From Gonocerus acuteangulatus (Eukaryota; Arthropoda; Insecta; Hemiptera; Coreidae): a stretch of DNA of 64,000 nucleotides. Under the pieces are notes generated by a model that was not told the origin of the DNA, ran no database searches, and saw only the letters and a list, made by a program, of their open reading frames with translations. A program made the position numbers and the translations under genes. Below are positions 1-10,787 of this stretch, piece by piece; within the stretch, counting starts at the first letter, position 1; each line of letters begins with the position of its first letter. The stretch covers positions 18,868,610 through 18,932,609 of the forward strand of contig OX328123.1 in assembly GCA_946811695.1 (NCBI GenBank), written 5' to 3'.

Positions 1-1437
1 TCTGGTGAAATGTTGGTTATTATCATATCTTATGGTCATATCCAGAAGACCATAAAACTTCGGGTTCCTTCGATTTTTTGCATAGTCTATAAATAAAAAT
101 ACGCGGAAGTATCTAATTACAAAATCGCTCCTGTTACGATTTTGTTCGGTATAATTTCGTTAAACAACGGCTTCTTTTTTGGCGGATTCTGCTAGTTAAC
201 GAGCACGTCTATATGAATCAGCCATATTATAAGTATTTTTCCACCATTTCTTATAGAAATGAGAACACTTTCCACGCTTGTTGTTGGCAAATAGACAAAT
301 ATATAAACATGGTACGCCAAACGAAATCCAGGCCTTCCTGAGAACACCGATAAAAGTCTAAGAAGACTATTTATCAGGCATTTAAGAATAATATTGAGGT
401 TCTCGGGTAGCCAAAGATACAGGAGGCAAACACACTCAAAGTGGGGTAGGATATTAGAAGCTTGCGGGTATTAGGGGGTGGAAGAATTGAAACTGAATAA
501 CCATCGAACTATAACATGGGAGAATTATGGCGCTAATGGCCTATATGTCGATGCGCAGTAAAAAACAAAAACAATTATTAGATCTTGAATAATGGTATTA
601 TCAAAGGTGAAATAGAGATTCTTGGTGCAGGACACACTCAATTGGCACGGCAAGCCTTTGTATTAGAAGGCAAGGGGAAGAAAGCAAATTAAAAAGGGTG
701 ATTTCGATTATTATCGTCTTCGTCTCATCAACGTTTAAATTTATCCGGCATTGGGCACAGAATTGGGGAGATGTATATTCTCGAATCATCTGCGTTAGAT
801 AGAGGAGCGGACGGCATTTAAGTTCAAGCTTAGAGGTGAGAGGAAATAGATAATCCATGGACCACAATATGCATTATGATAAAGGAGGAATGCTTGGGAA
901 TTATTACAATTTGAGAATTATTGTAAACATACCACTTAATTATATTCGGGTTTAAGTAGAAATGGTCAATGGAATTGAGGCGCGTATATAATGGTGGCGC
1001 AAATTTGCATATATACTTACCAGTTTGTTATGATAATATCGAGAGAGAAAAACCGCTTAAAATATATGTTACAAACCTGGCAAAACCGCCGGACAAATAC
1101 TAACAAAGGAACGCACGTGAAACTAATTATACCGCAAATTCACACATATCTAACAAAATATGAATGATTTTTACAATACACGACTTGTCACAGGACATAG
1201 CTCAAAAATTCATACGTATACCGTTTCAAAATAAGAAACAGAAACACTTTTCCATGCAATTTTCTTACAGAATAAGCATATCAACACTTTACGACTGTCG
1301 GTTACTAAAACAAGGACTGACAAAACTAAAAACAACAGTTACAAAACAAAATGGAATTCGGTCATCAACAGGACAGCAAACTCTGTTTGTTTGCCATAAT
1401 ATGGCATTGCTGAGCCGCTTAGCATGGCAATGGGAAG
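1..1437. other. Unassigned AT-rich DNA
   Basis: I see no supportable gene in this stretch. The open frames are short, lack splice context and match no family I recognise. The only interpretable piece is a SINE tail near 529-570, listed separately. Confidence 0.5.
529..570 (+). repeat. SINE 3' tail fragment (tail type B)
   Basis: The module GGCGCTAATGGCC...GATGCGC followed by an A-rich run matches the 3' end of the SINE at 5819-6032 and of the 5S-derived SINEs. The head is missing, so this is a 5'-truncated copy. Confidence 0.6.
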
Positions 1438-1441
1438 ATTG

Positions 1442-1900
1442 ATTTTTTTTTTTTTTTATTTATTTATTTATTTGAAATCTGTACAGATAACAGTACAATG
1501 ATCAAGTATGTTGATCCAGATATTATGTACAAGTTGATAAAACTGACAAAAGTAAAAAAAAAAAAAAAAAAAAATACAAAATTTGGAAGAAGCCAACCAT
1601 TGTTGGCACTTCCAGAGGTGTCTCAGTAAATATTTTATTGATCGTAAAAAGATCAGGCAAGTAAATTGTCTCGAGGCCACTGTCTCTTGAGCCGCCTGGG
1701 GGGATTGTCTGGATGGGATTGGGATGATAAGGATTGACCTTCAGGATTAGGATGGTGAGACAATTTGGAGTGGAACGTTTGGAAACGGGTTTTAGCGAGG
1801 TCAAGGACAAATGGGATGTTTAGGTCATTGTGTAGGGGGAAGATTGAATGCCTATTACAATTAAAAGAGGTTATTAAGCATTTTACAGTGATACTCATAC
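1442..1900 (-). mobile_element. Jockey-like LINE, 3' end of ORF2 (degenerate)
   Basis: Read on the minus strand, a decayed frame ends in a poly(A) tail, seen as the T run at 1442-1457. It contains FPLHNDLNIPFV, the signature just after the reverse transcriptase domain in jockey/CR1-type LINEs. Related pieces with the same motif lie at 12062-12645 (LHNDLHIPF) and 53632-54190 (LHRELNVPY). A proline-rich tail (about 1680-1750) follows it. The copy is strongly 5'-truncated and contains an A run at 1556-1574. No catalytic RT motif remains. Clade assignment rests on the C-terminal motif only. Confidence 0.7.
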
Positions 1901-2103
1901 GAGTGGTTCCATTTCATTTCAATTTATTGTTGATTATTCTTTTATTTTTTATATCCTGTTATTTTCTTTAATTTTTCTCCTTTCTTGTGTTTTGAATAGT
2001 TTTTAATCTGTAAATTTCTAAATTTTAACTGAATTAATAATATGTAAAGATACAAAATATATTAATACCGAATGCTATAGGAAACAAATAAAAAATAAAT
2101 AAA

Positions 2104-2108
2104 TAAAT

Positions 2109-2156
<48 letters not shown>
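2104..2156. repeat. (CA)n/(TA)n microsatellite
   Basis: A CA dinucleotide run passes directly into a TA run. Confidence 0.95.
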
Positions 2157-2158
<2 letters not shown>

Positions 2159-2251
2159 TTGTCTTTTCGCTCTGTAGCAGACTCAAAAATTTTTTCATAA
2201 GATTTTAATGAAATTTGATAGCAAAATACTTTGTTTCATCTAAAGATAATA

Positions 2252-2420
2252 GGAGACCCGATGGCCGTGAGTTGGATTCCCATTAGGGATGGTGGCTTTT
2301 CTTTAAAAAAAAAGAAAAGGCATCACCCCTATCCTGCCTAGAAAAGGGTGGTAACCTATTGATAACCCGTCCAAAAATTCGTAGTTAATAACAAATGGAC
2401 GCTAAAATTTAAATAAATTA
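2252..2420 (+). mobile_element. tRNA-Leu-derived SINE, head internally deleted
   Basis: Head GATGGCCGTGAG joins directly to GGATTCCCATTAGGGATGG, so about 50 bases between the A box and B box are missing compared with the copy at 17297-17512. Body (AAAAGGGTGGTAACCTATTG) and tail ending AAATTTAAATAAAT are typical of the family. Confidence 0.8.
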
Positions 2421-2929
2421 AGGCAGGTAATTTATTATTTAACCAGCAGGATCCGTTCCCAGCAACAAAATATTTTTGGGCTAAATTCCCGCGAGCAAAA
2501 CTTCCATCTATCATTCGTTTAGTGAGCAATGTTCATAAAGCTATTAACAAAACGTCTACACTTTGTTTTGCAATTTGCAAATTGGAAAATATCCGCTAAG
2601 CAGCTATCTATAATCACAAACAAGGAGAAGGAGTAATTTATGTGGATGAAAGCTACAGGTGTGAACGCATCCAAAGTAATTCCCAAGCACTCTCGTTACA
2701 TTAACATTAATATTATGTAACCAAGTTTTGAAAGGATCACCGAATTAATATAAACTAGAAACAATTGTTTGGCTTGTATTAATTATTAGTTAGTATTTAA
2801 CAATTATGAAAATAAAAAAATATATTATAATAAAAAAATTTCACAGCACAGCGTATTTACACTTTAGTTTGGAGAGCGTTTAACCTAAACCCCACTTATA
2901 ATGCACAGATTTTGATTATTTTCAAAACA
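2421..2929. other. Unassigned intergenic DNA
   Basis: AT-rich sequence with no supportable gene or repeat boundary. One stretch (2435-2530) resembles a degenerate family A tail: ACCAGCAGGATCCGTTCCC, then a GCGAGC-type motif. Confidence 0.4.
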
Positions 2930-3115
2930 CGCCGCACAGTGGAGCCTATTGTTGGGAGGGGGCTGTAGTATGTGATCACCATCAATTCGATGGAATAATT
3001 ATCTTGGAATCTAAACGGGCTTTATATTACGAAAACCGTGAACAAAGCAAGCATTCAATTTAAAGAAAGGCATATATTACTCAATTAGTAGAGATATGTA
3101 TTCAAAATGTATTTT
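2930..3115 (+). repeat. Family D diverged repeat, copy 1
   Basis: Matches 7055-7215: both contain a GGTGGAAT/GATGGAAT plus ATTAT.TTGGAA block, then TAAACGGG.TTTATATTA and a stretch ending in TCAAT followed by CATATATTACTCAAT-like sequence. The family is otherwise unknown to me. Confidence 0.5.
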
Positions 3116-3340
3116 CGAGTACTGAATCGAATAAATTAAAGTAAGTTTAATACTTTCAACCGTTCTCAACGTATCCCTCTTCACTAATACTTTCGCTTAT
3201 AACGAATAAAGGCTGATTCACGCTAGACCTGTCGGGTCCGGGCCGGGCCACGACCGGGGCCCGGCCGGGACGCGGCGGAACAATCTCACTAGCATTTTCA
3301 ATGGACTCGTTCACGCTACACCGGGCCGGGTCCGTGTTTT

Positions 3341-3474
3341 AGCGCGGTTCCTCCCTCCCCCATAGGGAGGAACCCCGCTTATAAGGTTGATACAATGAAA
3401 CAATCCGGAAGTGCCGACAAGAATATTTCGCGTTTCAGAACCCCTAGAGACCGAAAATAACGGTGGTTCAAATT

Positions 3475-3571
<97 letters not shown>

Positions 3572-4665
3572 CTGTTCGCTCATTTCTGGCTTCCCTGATG
3601 GTCCGATTTTGATGAAATTTGGTACAAAAATCTGTCGTCCAATTTGAAAGGTCAAGTTCGTTAACCAGCAAAATCCGCCCACTGGAAGATGGCGTTTGGG
3701 GCGAAATTCGCGCAAAAAAATCGTAACGCTTACGTTTTTGAGTTCATAAGCTTGTAAGTACTCGTTTTATAGGCTTCTTGGGGTAGGAAAACGAATGAAT
3801 TTTCAAGGCGATAGCTTTAACCGTATTCGAGAAAACTGAAAAAATAATTTTTGAATGCCGTTTTTGGTTTGGGTACTTAGAATCATGGGATTCAGTTGAA
3901 ACATTTACTGCATCTTCTACTTTCATTAAAACTAATATGTTGAAATTTTGGTTGCGTTTGGAGTTAAGGAAGGGTTAGAATAAAATATTTTATTAACAGA
4001 CATAAAAAAGTTTTGGTAACTTTGTATACTTTCCCTAATATCTCGAAAAAGGTTAAGAATCATGGGAAACGGAAGAATACCACTGGAAAGCTTACTAAAT
4101 GCTCTACAAAAAAGGTTCTAATGAAAGTTTTGATTAGGCGATGTCAATCGGATAAATAAGTGCTTAAAACTTTAAAGTAATTGATTTCGCTTATTCGAAC
4201 TGTTCTTTTTGTCTTTGATTTTGATACTTAAAATTATGGGATTCAGTTGAAACATTTTCTGCATGTTTGAATTTCATCAACACTAATATGTTAAAATTTC
4301 GGTTACGTTTGGAGCTAAGGAAGGATTAGAATAAAATATTTTATTAACAGACATGAAATGTTTTGGGAACTTCGTATACATTCCCTGATATCTCGAAGAC
4401 GGTTAGGAATATTGGTAAACGGAGGGCTACCATGCGAAAGCTTACTAAATGTTCTACAAAAAAGATTCTGAAACAATTTTTGATTAGGCTATGTCAATCG
4501 GAGAAATAAGAGCTTAAACTTTGAAGTAATTGATTTCGTTTATTCGAACGGTTCTTCTTGTTTGTTTTTATTCCTTGTTGTTTTTTCATTGGTTATAGTA
4601 GGATAATGTATTTGACAATAAAACAGATTAATTAAAATAAGAAAAGCAATTCATTGTTAAAAATA
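3341..4665 (+). repeat. Family A repeat with internal 350-bp duplication
   Basis: Begins AGCGCGGTTCCTCC, a hairpin-forming head (GGTTCCTCC ... GGAGGAACC), followed by CCGCTTATAAGGTTGA and CAATCCGGAAGTGCC, a TA microsatellite (3478-3567), then TTTGTCTGTTCGCTC, TGATGAAATTTGGTACAAAA, TTCGTTAACCAGCAAAATCC and ATCGTAACGCTTACGTTTTT. The tail continues to about 4665. A block of about 350 bp is tandemly duplicated (3871-4220 and 4221-4565). It has no coding capacity; frames across it are TA-repeat artefacts. Other copies: 9869-10593, 12829-13850, 20930-21380, 24800-26830, 62400-63240. Confidence 0.8.
3478..3567. repeat. (TA)n microsatellite inside family A
   Basis: Nearly pure TA repeat with two small interruptions. 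It occupies the same position in every complete family A copy. Confidence 0.97.
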
Positions 4666-4776
4666 TATCAGGCTGTACCGTATGAAATGTCAGTTTTGGA
4701 TTTGTCGATTTCCTTCAAATGTCTTGAAACTGTCGAGGCTCCTATTCCGAGTTCTTTGGCATATTCCCTAGTGTTT
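4666..4776 (-). pseudogene. Mariner-like TIR plus transposase N-terminal fragment
   Basis: Starts with the tip TATCAGGCTGTACCGTATG and continues in register with 14505-14615, where the same DNA encodes the transposase N-terminal segment around ELGVGATTVSRHLKE. Here it is a short, 3'-truncated relic at a junction with duplicated family A tail. Confidence 0.75.
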
Positions 4777-5811
4777 TTAATTGCTTATAGTAGTCAAATG
4801 TATTTGTCAATAAAACAGGATACGTATAATTAGAATCAATATTTTGTTTGTTAGAATTCGAAGATGCCGTATTAATATCTAGATTACAGTACTGGTGTTG
4901 ATTTCGTTCTTTAGAATTATTCTTGGTATTCCCTATTTTCATCTGTTACCCATAGTTTTTTATTGTTAGTAGGTTTTTCTTATTGATTATAGAATATAAA
5001 TCTATTTGGCTATAAAACAGGATACGTAAAATTAGTGACAATATTTCGGAGATTTCTGAGCGAAATACTTTTAAGATTTTCTACCACCACGAACGGCTTT
5101 TTTCCTCTATTTTTATCCACTAGATATGCTTTATTTTGCATATTATACTATATAAGTTTTATTCAGCAGGGGATTCTGATGAAATGTCGTGTTTTTGCTG
5201 TGGATTTTAAATACGATGTATCTAAGATTGGATAACATTAGCGAGTCTACATAGTTAAGAACCGACGACGGAGGATTACTTCTTGCTATGATTTAGTCTA
5301 CATATGTATATTAAGTCCTAAATCCAAAAAATAAACTTCACAACGGTTAGATACTATGAGCGAATATGGCGGTTCAATGCCCGTAGAAGCAGAAGGTCCG
5401 CAGGAAATTTACCTGCTAAGAGTTAATCCTCAAGAGCTGTAAATATACCCCAGGTATCTGCCGACACAAATACAAAGCCTAGGCGGAGAGCACCCCAAAA
5501 ACACAGATCCAAACAAAGGTTATATACTAAATATTCATAAAGACTACTTAGTTGTAAACCGATTCATCAATTAGCAATCAATAGTTTTCAACAAATGTTA
5601 TATACTAAATATTGATAAAAAGTATTTAATTAGAAAAAAAACAATATACCACAAGACTTGTTTTTGGTCCATTTGTGTCTACTCCATAGACTTAATTAGG
5701 TATATTATTCTATTGTAGTTGGGCAACTAAACTTTGTTTTATTTTGTTAAATAAAGTTTTTTTTCTTGACTTGTTATTCGTCAAGACTTTTATTTGTCCT
5801 TGTGTATTAAC
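4777..5811. other. AT-rich filler inside the Harbinger-like element
   Basis: Contains repeated family A tail pieces (about 4779-4850 and 4950-5045, each with a TTGC/GATTATAG ... AATAAAACAGGATACGTA-like string). The rest shows no gene or repeat I can define. Confidence 0.4.
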
Positions 5812-5818
5812 TAGATAG

Positions 5819-5981
5819 GGGGTCTCCCGTGGTCTAATGGCTAGCGCCTTGGATTCATAAGCGGGAGATGGTGGGTTCGATTCCCAACCTCCGGCAGGAA
5901 TTTTATCATCCCACGGCTCGCTAGTAAAATTCCTCGCTGCACCCTGGATGTCGGCGCTAATGACCTAGATGTAGATGCGCC

Positions 5982-6032
<51 letters not shown>
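5819..6032 (+). mobile_element. tRNA-Glu/Asp-like SINE with long poly(A)
   Basis: A tRNA-like head has an A box (GTGGTCTAATGGCTAG) and a B box (GGTTCGATTCC), the internal RNA polymerase III promoter. It is followed by a short body and the tail GGCGCTAATGACC...GATGCGCCGT, then about 45 A residues. The flanks share AGATAGG (5812-5818 and after the A run), a probable target-site duplication. The long uninterrupted A tail suggests a recent copy. Confidence 0.85.
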
Positions 6033-6034
<2 letters not shown>

Positions 6035-6103
6035 TAGGTTTTATTCGGCATATTATTCTATATAGGCTATATTAGGCAGGGTATTCTTCTTGATCCTTCT
6101 GTA

Positions 6104-6355
6104 CATGGGCGTATATAAAAACAATTTCGGGGGGGGCTGAGACCATTTCCAGGGTATGGAATACTAAATATTTAGAGCTTGGAATAGTTTTAGGCAACTA
6201 AAACGCTATTACACGTAAAATAAAATATGTTTTATGAACTAAGTGATCTTATTTAATTTATTTTTAAGGGTTTTACGACAAGTTTTTATCATCAATTCAA
6301 AATTTCGGGAGGGGCTGCAGCCCCCTCAGCCCCCCCCCCCTCATATACGCCCATG
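6104..6355. mobile_element. hAT-type MITE (CATGGGCGTATA ends)
   Basis: Terminal inverted repeats CATGGGCGTATATAA and TCATATACGCCCATG enclose 252 bp with G-rich and C-rich inner blocks (TTTCGGGGGGGGCTGAG). An exact 8-bp target duplication CTTCTGTA flanks it (6096-6103 and 6356-6363), as expected for hAT transposition. A second family member is at 18726-18972. Confidence 0.9.
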
Positions 6356-6817
6356 CTTCTGTATCCACTAGAAAGGCTTTATTAGGCATATTTTGTATTG
6401 ATTTATAGACCTTTGCTTTAGAATGAGAGCCAGATTCTGTAATTTCCGCTTCAGTGAAAAAGTTAGCTACTGTCGGTGTCCCTGACGCCTTAATATCACT
6501 TTTATTCGAGATGTTCGAGAGGATTTTGACAATTTTCACGAGATATATAAAAAAAATAAGTTTATTTCTTTTCTAAGCTTATCAAATGGCACTAGGGACA
6601 TGAACGGAACCGCGCTAAGATGCTGCAGTTCCTGCGAGTCGGACTTTTTTAGGTGTGTGATTGCTGCACCGTGCCCCGGCCGTGGCCCAGCCCGGACCCA
6701 ACACAGTCTAGCGTGAATCGACCTCTAGTCCATTTAAAATGCTGGTATGATTGTTTCACCGTGCCCCAGCCGTGGCCCGGCCCGGACCCGACACGGTCTA
6801 GCGTGAATCAGCCTTAA

Positions 6818-7054
6818 AATTTGACAGTTTGATAGTAGATGACTGAAATTTGACACAATTTTTCAAGAATAAAAGAAAAGGTATAAAATATTGTTTTACT
6901 TTTCACTAAAAACTGCTTATTACTCGGTAATTTATACAACATAAATCAGAAATATTAATAACATGGGAAAGCGATATTAGAGCAGTCTTCTACAACTAAT
7001 TAGGTATAAAAAAAAAAAATTTAGTTCAAACGCGATTAAACACCTTCGGTTTTG
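6818..7054. other. Unassigned spacer
   Basis: No gene or repeat seen beyond an A run at about 7009-7019. Confidence 0.4.
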
Positions 7055-7215
7055 AGGGTTTTTTTCCTCACGGCACCGCACGGTGGAATTATTTTGGAAG
7101 ATAAACGGGGTTTATATTTAGGAAACCCTAAAAAACCGCTGGTATTCAATTTTAAAAAAGTCATAGTTTACTCAATGGATCAAGAAAAGTATAAATCGAA
7201 ATGCATTTTTTTAGT
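7055..7215 (+). repeat. Family D diverged repeat, copy 2
   Basis: Counterpart of 2930-3115: GCACGGTGGAATTATTTTGG, then GATAAACGGGGTTTATATT and a stretch ending in CTCAATGGATCAAG. No convincing coding function. Confidence 0.5.
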
Positions 7216-7445
7216 TTTAACTCTAATAATGTAACAACCAATGTGACACTGTTAACTGTCTTCGTGGTATTTCTCTTTATTTATAAAATTTGCAATTATA
7301 ACAAAGAAATTACAGTTTCATATGAGATTTTAGGTGGATTCATTGTTAACTTTTAGGTGCACGTTAGATTAAATCTCTTCCGTTTTTCGTAAAATGTTTG
7401 TGAGAAGCCCTTTTCATCTGTGGCGCTAATTAACACGATTATTTT

Positions 7446-9868
7446 AGGCAGTGTAGAAACACGGTCGAGTATGGCGAAAAAATTTATAGTAGAGCAATAC
7501 CAATGCATGAACTTTTAGGCAGTGTACAAATACGGTCGAGCATGGCGATAAAATTTATAGTAGAGCAATACCAATGCATGAACTTTTAGGCAGTGTACAA
7601 ACCCGGTCGAGTATGGCGAAAAAATTTATAGTAGAGCAATACCAATGCATGAACTTTTAGGCAGTGTACATACACGGTCGAGTATGGCGGTAAAATTTAT
7701 AGTAGAGCAATACCAATGCATGAACATTTAGGCAGTGTACAAACACGGTCGAGTATGGCGATAAAATTTATAGTAGAGCAATACCAATGCATGACCTTTT
7801 AGGCAGTGTACAAACACGGTCGAGTATGGCGAAAAAATTTATAGTAGAGCAATACCAATGCATGAACTTTTAGGCAGTGTACAAACACGGTCGAGTATGG
7901 CGATAAAATTTATAGTAGAGCAATACCAATGCATGAACTTTTAGGCAGTGTACAAACACGGTCGAGTATGGCGATAAAATTTATAGTAGAGCAATACCAA
8001 TGCATGAACTTTTAGGCAGTGTACAAACACGGTCGAGTATGGCAAAAAAATTTATAGTAGAGCAATACCAATGCATGAACTTTTAGGCAGTGTACAAACA
8101 CGGTCGAGTATGGCGAAACAAATTTATAGTAGAGCAATACCAATGCATGAACTTTTAGGCAGTGTACAAACACGGTCGAGTATGGCGATAAAATTTATAG
8201 TAGAGCAATACCAATGCATGAACTTTTAGGCAGTGTACAAACACGGTCGAGTATGGCGATAAAATTTATAGTAGAGCAATACCAATGCATGAACTTTTAG
8301 GCAGTGTACAAACACGGTCGAGTATGGCGAAACAAATTTATAGTAGAGCAATACCAATGCATGAACTTTTAGGCAGTGTACAAACAAGGTCGAGTATGGC
8401 GATAAAATTTATAGTAGAGCAATACCAATGCATGAACTTTTAGGCAGTGTACAAACACGGTCGAGTATGGCGGTAAAATTTATAGTAGAGCAATACCAAT
8501 GCATGAACTTTTAGGCAGTGTACATACACGGTCGAGTATGGCGGTAAAATTTATAGTAGAGCAATACCAATGCATGAACTTTTAGGCAGTGTACAAACAC
8601 GGTCGAGTATGGCGATAAAATTTATAGTAGAGCAATACCAATGCATGAACTTTTAGGCAGTGTACAAACACGGTCGAGTATGGCAAAAAAATTTATAGTA
8701 GAGCAATACCAATGCATGAACTTTTAGGCAGTGTACAAACCCGGTCGAGTATGGCGAAAAAATTTTAGTAGAGCAATACCAATGCATGAACTTTTAGGCA
8801 GTGTACGAACACGGTCGAGTATGGCGACAAAATTTATAGTAGAGCAATACCAATGCATGAACTTTTAGGCAGTGTACAAACACGGTCGAGTATGGCGAAA
8901 AAATTTATAGTAGAGCAATACCAATGCATGAACTTTTAGGCAGTGTACATACACGGTCGAGTATGGCGAAAAAATTTATAGTAGAGCAATACCAATGCAT
9001 GAACTTTTAGGCAGTGTACAAACCCGGTCGAGTATGGCGAAAAAATTTTAGTAGAGCAATACCAATGCATGAACTTTTAGGCAGTGTACAAACACGGTCG
9101 AGTATGGCGAAAAAAATTTATAGTAGAGCAATACCAATGCATGAACTTTTAGGCAGTGTACATACACGGTCGAGTATGGCGAAAAAATTTATAGTAGAGC
9201 AATACCAATGCATGAACTTTTAGGCAGTGTACAAACACGGTCGAGTATGGCGAAAAAAATTTATAGTAGAGCAATACCAATGCATGAACTTTTAGGCAGT
9301 GTACAAACACGGTCGAGTATGGCGAAAAAATTTATAGTAGAGCAATACCAATGCATGAACTTTTAGGCAGTGTACGAACACGGTCGAGTATGTCGAAAAA
9401 AATTTATAGTAGAGCAATACCAATGCATGACCTTTTAGGCAGTGTACATACACGGTCGAGTATGGCGAAAAAAATTTATAGTAGAGCAATACCAATGCAT
9501 GACCTTTTAGGCAGTGTACATACACGGTCGAGTATGGCGATAAAATTTATAGTAGAGCAATACCAATGCATGACCTTTTAGGCAGTGTACAAACACGGTC
9601 GAGTATGGCGAAAAAAATTTATAGTAGAGCAATACCAATGCATGAACTTTTAGGCAGTGTACAAACACGGTCGAGTATGGCGAAAAAAATTATAGTAGAG
9701 CAATACCAATGCATGACCTTTTAGGCAGTGTACATACACGGTCGAGTATGGCGAAAAAATTTATAGTAGAGCAATACCAATGCATGACCTTTTAGGCAGT
9801 GTACAAACACGGTCGAGTATGGCGATAAAATGTATAGTAGAGCAATACCAATGCATGAACTTTTAGGT
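7446..9868 (+). repeat. 71-bp tandem satellite, about 34 units
   Basis: The unit runs from AGGCAGTGTACAAACACGG through TCGAGTATGGCGA and TAGTAGAGCAATACCAATGC to ATGAACTTTT. Spacing is 71 bp (for example 7872 to 7943). Units differ by scattered substitutions and one-base indels in the A run after GGCGA, so some are 70 or 72 bp. Because 71 is not divisible by 3, frames stay open only where 72-bp units occur, and those frames are not genes. The right edge joins the family A motif GGAGCGACATTCGCGCG. Confidence 0.97.
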
Positions 9869-10305
9869 CGTTTTGGAGCGACATTCGCGCGAAAAAAAAT
9901 CGTTCGCTTACATCATATTCTTGGAAGTAACCGTCTTATAGGATTCTTGGCCTAGGAAATCGTCTAGGAAGGCGATTGCTTTAACTGTTTTCGAGAAAAG
10001 TGGAAAAATAGTTGTTGAATCATATTTTTGGTTTGGGTATGTAGAATCATGAGATTCAGTTAAAATATTTTCTGCTTGTTTGAAATTCATATAAACAAAA
10101 ATGTTTAAATTGTGGTTACGATTGGAGTTAAGGAAGGATTACAATAAAATATTTTATTACTAGACATGAAAAGTTTTGGGAACTTCGTATATTTCCCTTA
10201 ATATCTCGAAATCGGTCGGGAAATCGTGGTAAGTGAAAGGTAACCATTCGAAAGCTTACTAAATATTCTATTAAAGAGGTTCTGAAGCACCTAATGGATC
10301 GTCTT
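9869..10305 (+). repeat. Family A tail portion following the satellite
   Basis: Begins at the GGAGCGA.ATTCGCGCGAAAA motif and continues through the usual tail (GGTTTGGGTATGTAGAATC, GAGTTAAGGAAGGATTA, CGAAAGCTTACTAAAT). The part normally upstream of this motif is replaced by the 71-bp array. Confidence 0.8.
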
Positions 10306-10306
10306 A

Positions 10307-10359
10307 AGCGCGGTTCCTCCCTCCCTCCATAGGGAGGAAACTGGCTAATTAGTAATTTG

Positions 10360-10399
<40 letters not shown>

Positions 10400-10593
10400 T
10401 GTCTGTTCGCTCTCTTGCTGAGTGAAAAATGGTCCAATTTTGATGAAATTTGGTACAAAATTTTGGAGCGAGATGCGCGCGAAAAAAAATCATAACGCTT
10501 ACGTTTTTAGCGCGGTTCCTCAATCCCTCCACAAGGAGGAACCCCGCTTATAAGGTTGACCTCATGACGCAATCCGGAAGTGCCAATCCGGAA
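10307..10593 (+). repeat. Two family A heads in tandem
   Basis: One head starts at 10307 (AGCGCGGTTCCTCCCTCC), passes its TA run (10368-10396), TGATGAAATTTGGTACAAAA and CGCGCGAAAAAAAATCATAA, and reaches ACGCTTACGTTTTT. A second head, AGCGCGGTTCCTC, begins at once at 10509 and runs to the CAATCCGGAAGTGCC motif. It is then broken by a family B element. The CGTTTTT|AGCGCGG junction suggests head-to-tail monomers. Confidence 0.75.
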
Positions 10594-10787
10594 ATAAAGC
10601 GTATTTCATACTTTCCCTAGGCATTATATAGAATGCCTACTGTGATTTAGGCAAAGTATGAAAGACAGGATTTGTAGCTTGTAGGAGTAACTACCGGTGG
10701 ACGGCGGTAGTTTGGGGTGCCTTCGTGTAAATGTAAATGTGTTAAAGAGCAAAGAAAATGCAATTCTAAGTGTGACAATACTCAGCC

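Larger units (their letters stand above)
3210..6814. mobile_element. PIF/Harbinger-like non-autonomous element with nested insertions
   Basis: Left end AGGCTGATTCACGCTAGACC and right end GGTCTAGCGTGAATCAGCCT are inverted repeats that continue into GC-rich sequence (GGGTCCGGGCCGGGCCACG) unlike the surrounding DNA. Both ends are flanked by TAA (3207-3209 and 6815-6817), the 3-bp target duplication expected of PIF/Harbinger elements. A second, shorter copy of the terminal sequence occurs just inside each end (about 3300-3335 and 6660-6722). No transposase or Myb-like frame is present. The interior is filled by a family A repeat, a mariner fragment, a SINE and a hAT MITE. Superfamily is inferred from TIR and TSD only. 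Confidence 0.7.

Noticed and set aside
3311..3715. Frames with long Tyr-Ile runs, also at 10128, 13279, 26651, 46142, 48377, 58840, 59596, 59728 and 62957
   Set aside because: All are translations of TA microsatellites and their repeat flanks.
5819..5895. tRNA gene
   Set aside because: A and B boxes are present but the cloverleaf is poor, and the sequence continues into a SINE body and poly(A); it is a SINE head. The same holds for the tRNA-Leu-like heads.
6297..6539. 80-codon minus-strand frame
   Set aside because: Starts in unassigned DNA and ends in the hAT MITE; no family resemblance.
9014..9581. Open frames within the 71-bp array (both strands)
   Set aside because: They arise only where 72-bp units keep frame; the unit is non-coding and the peptides just repeat its translation.
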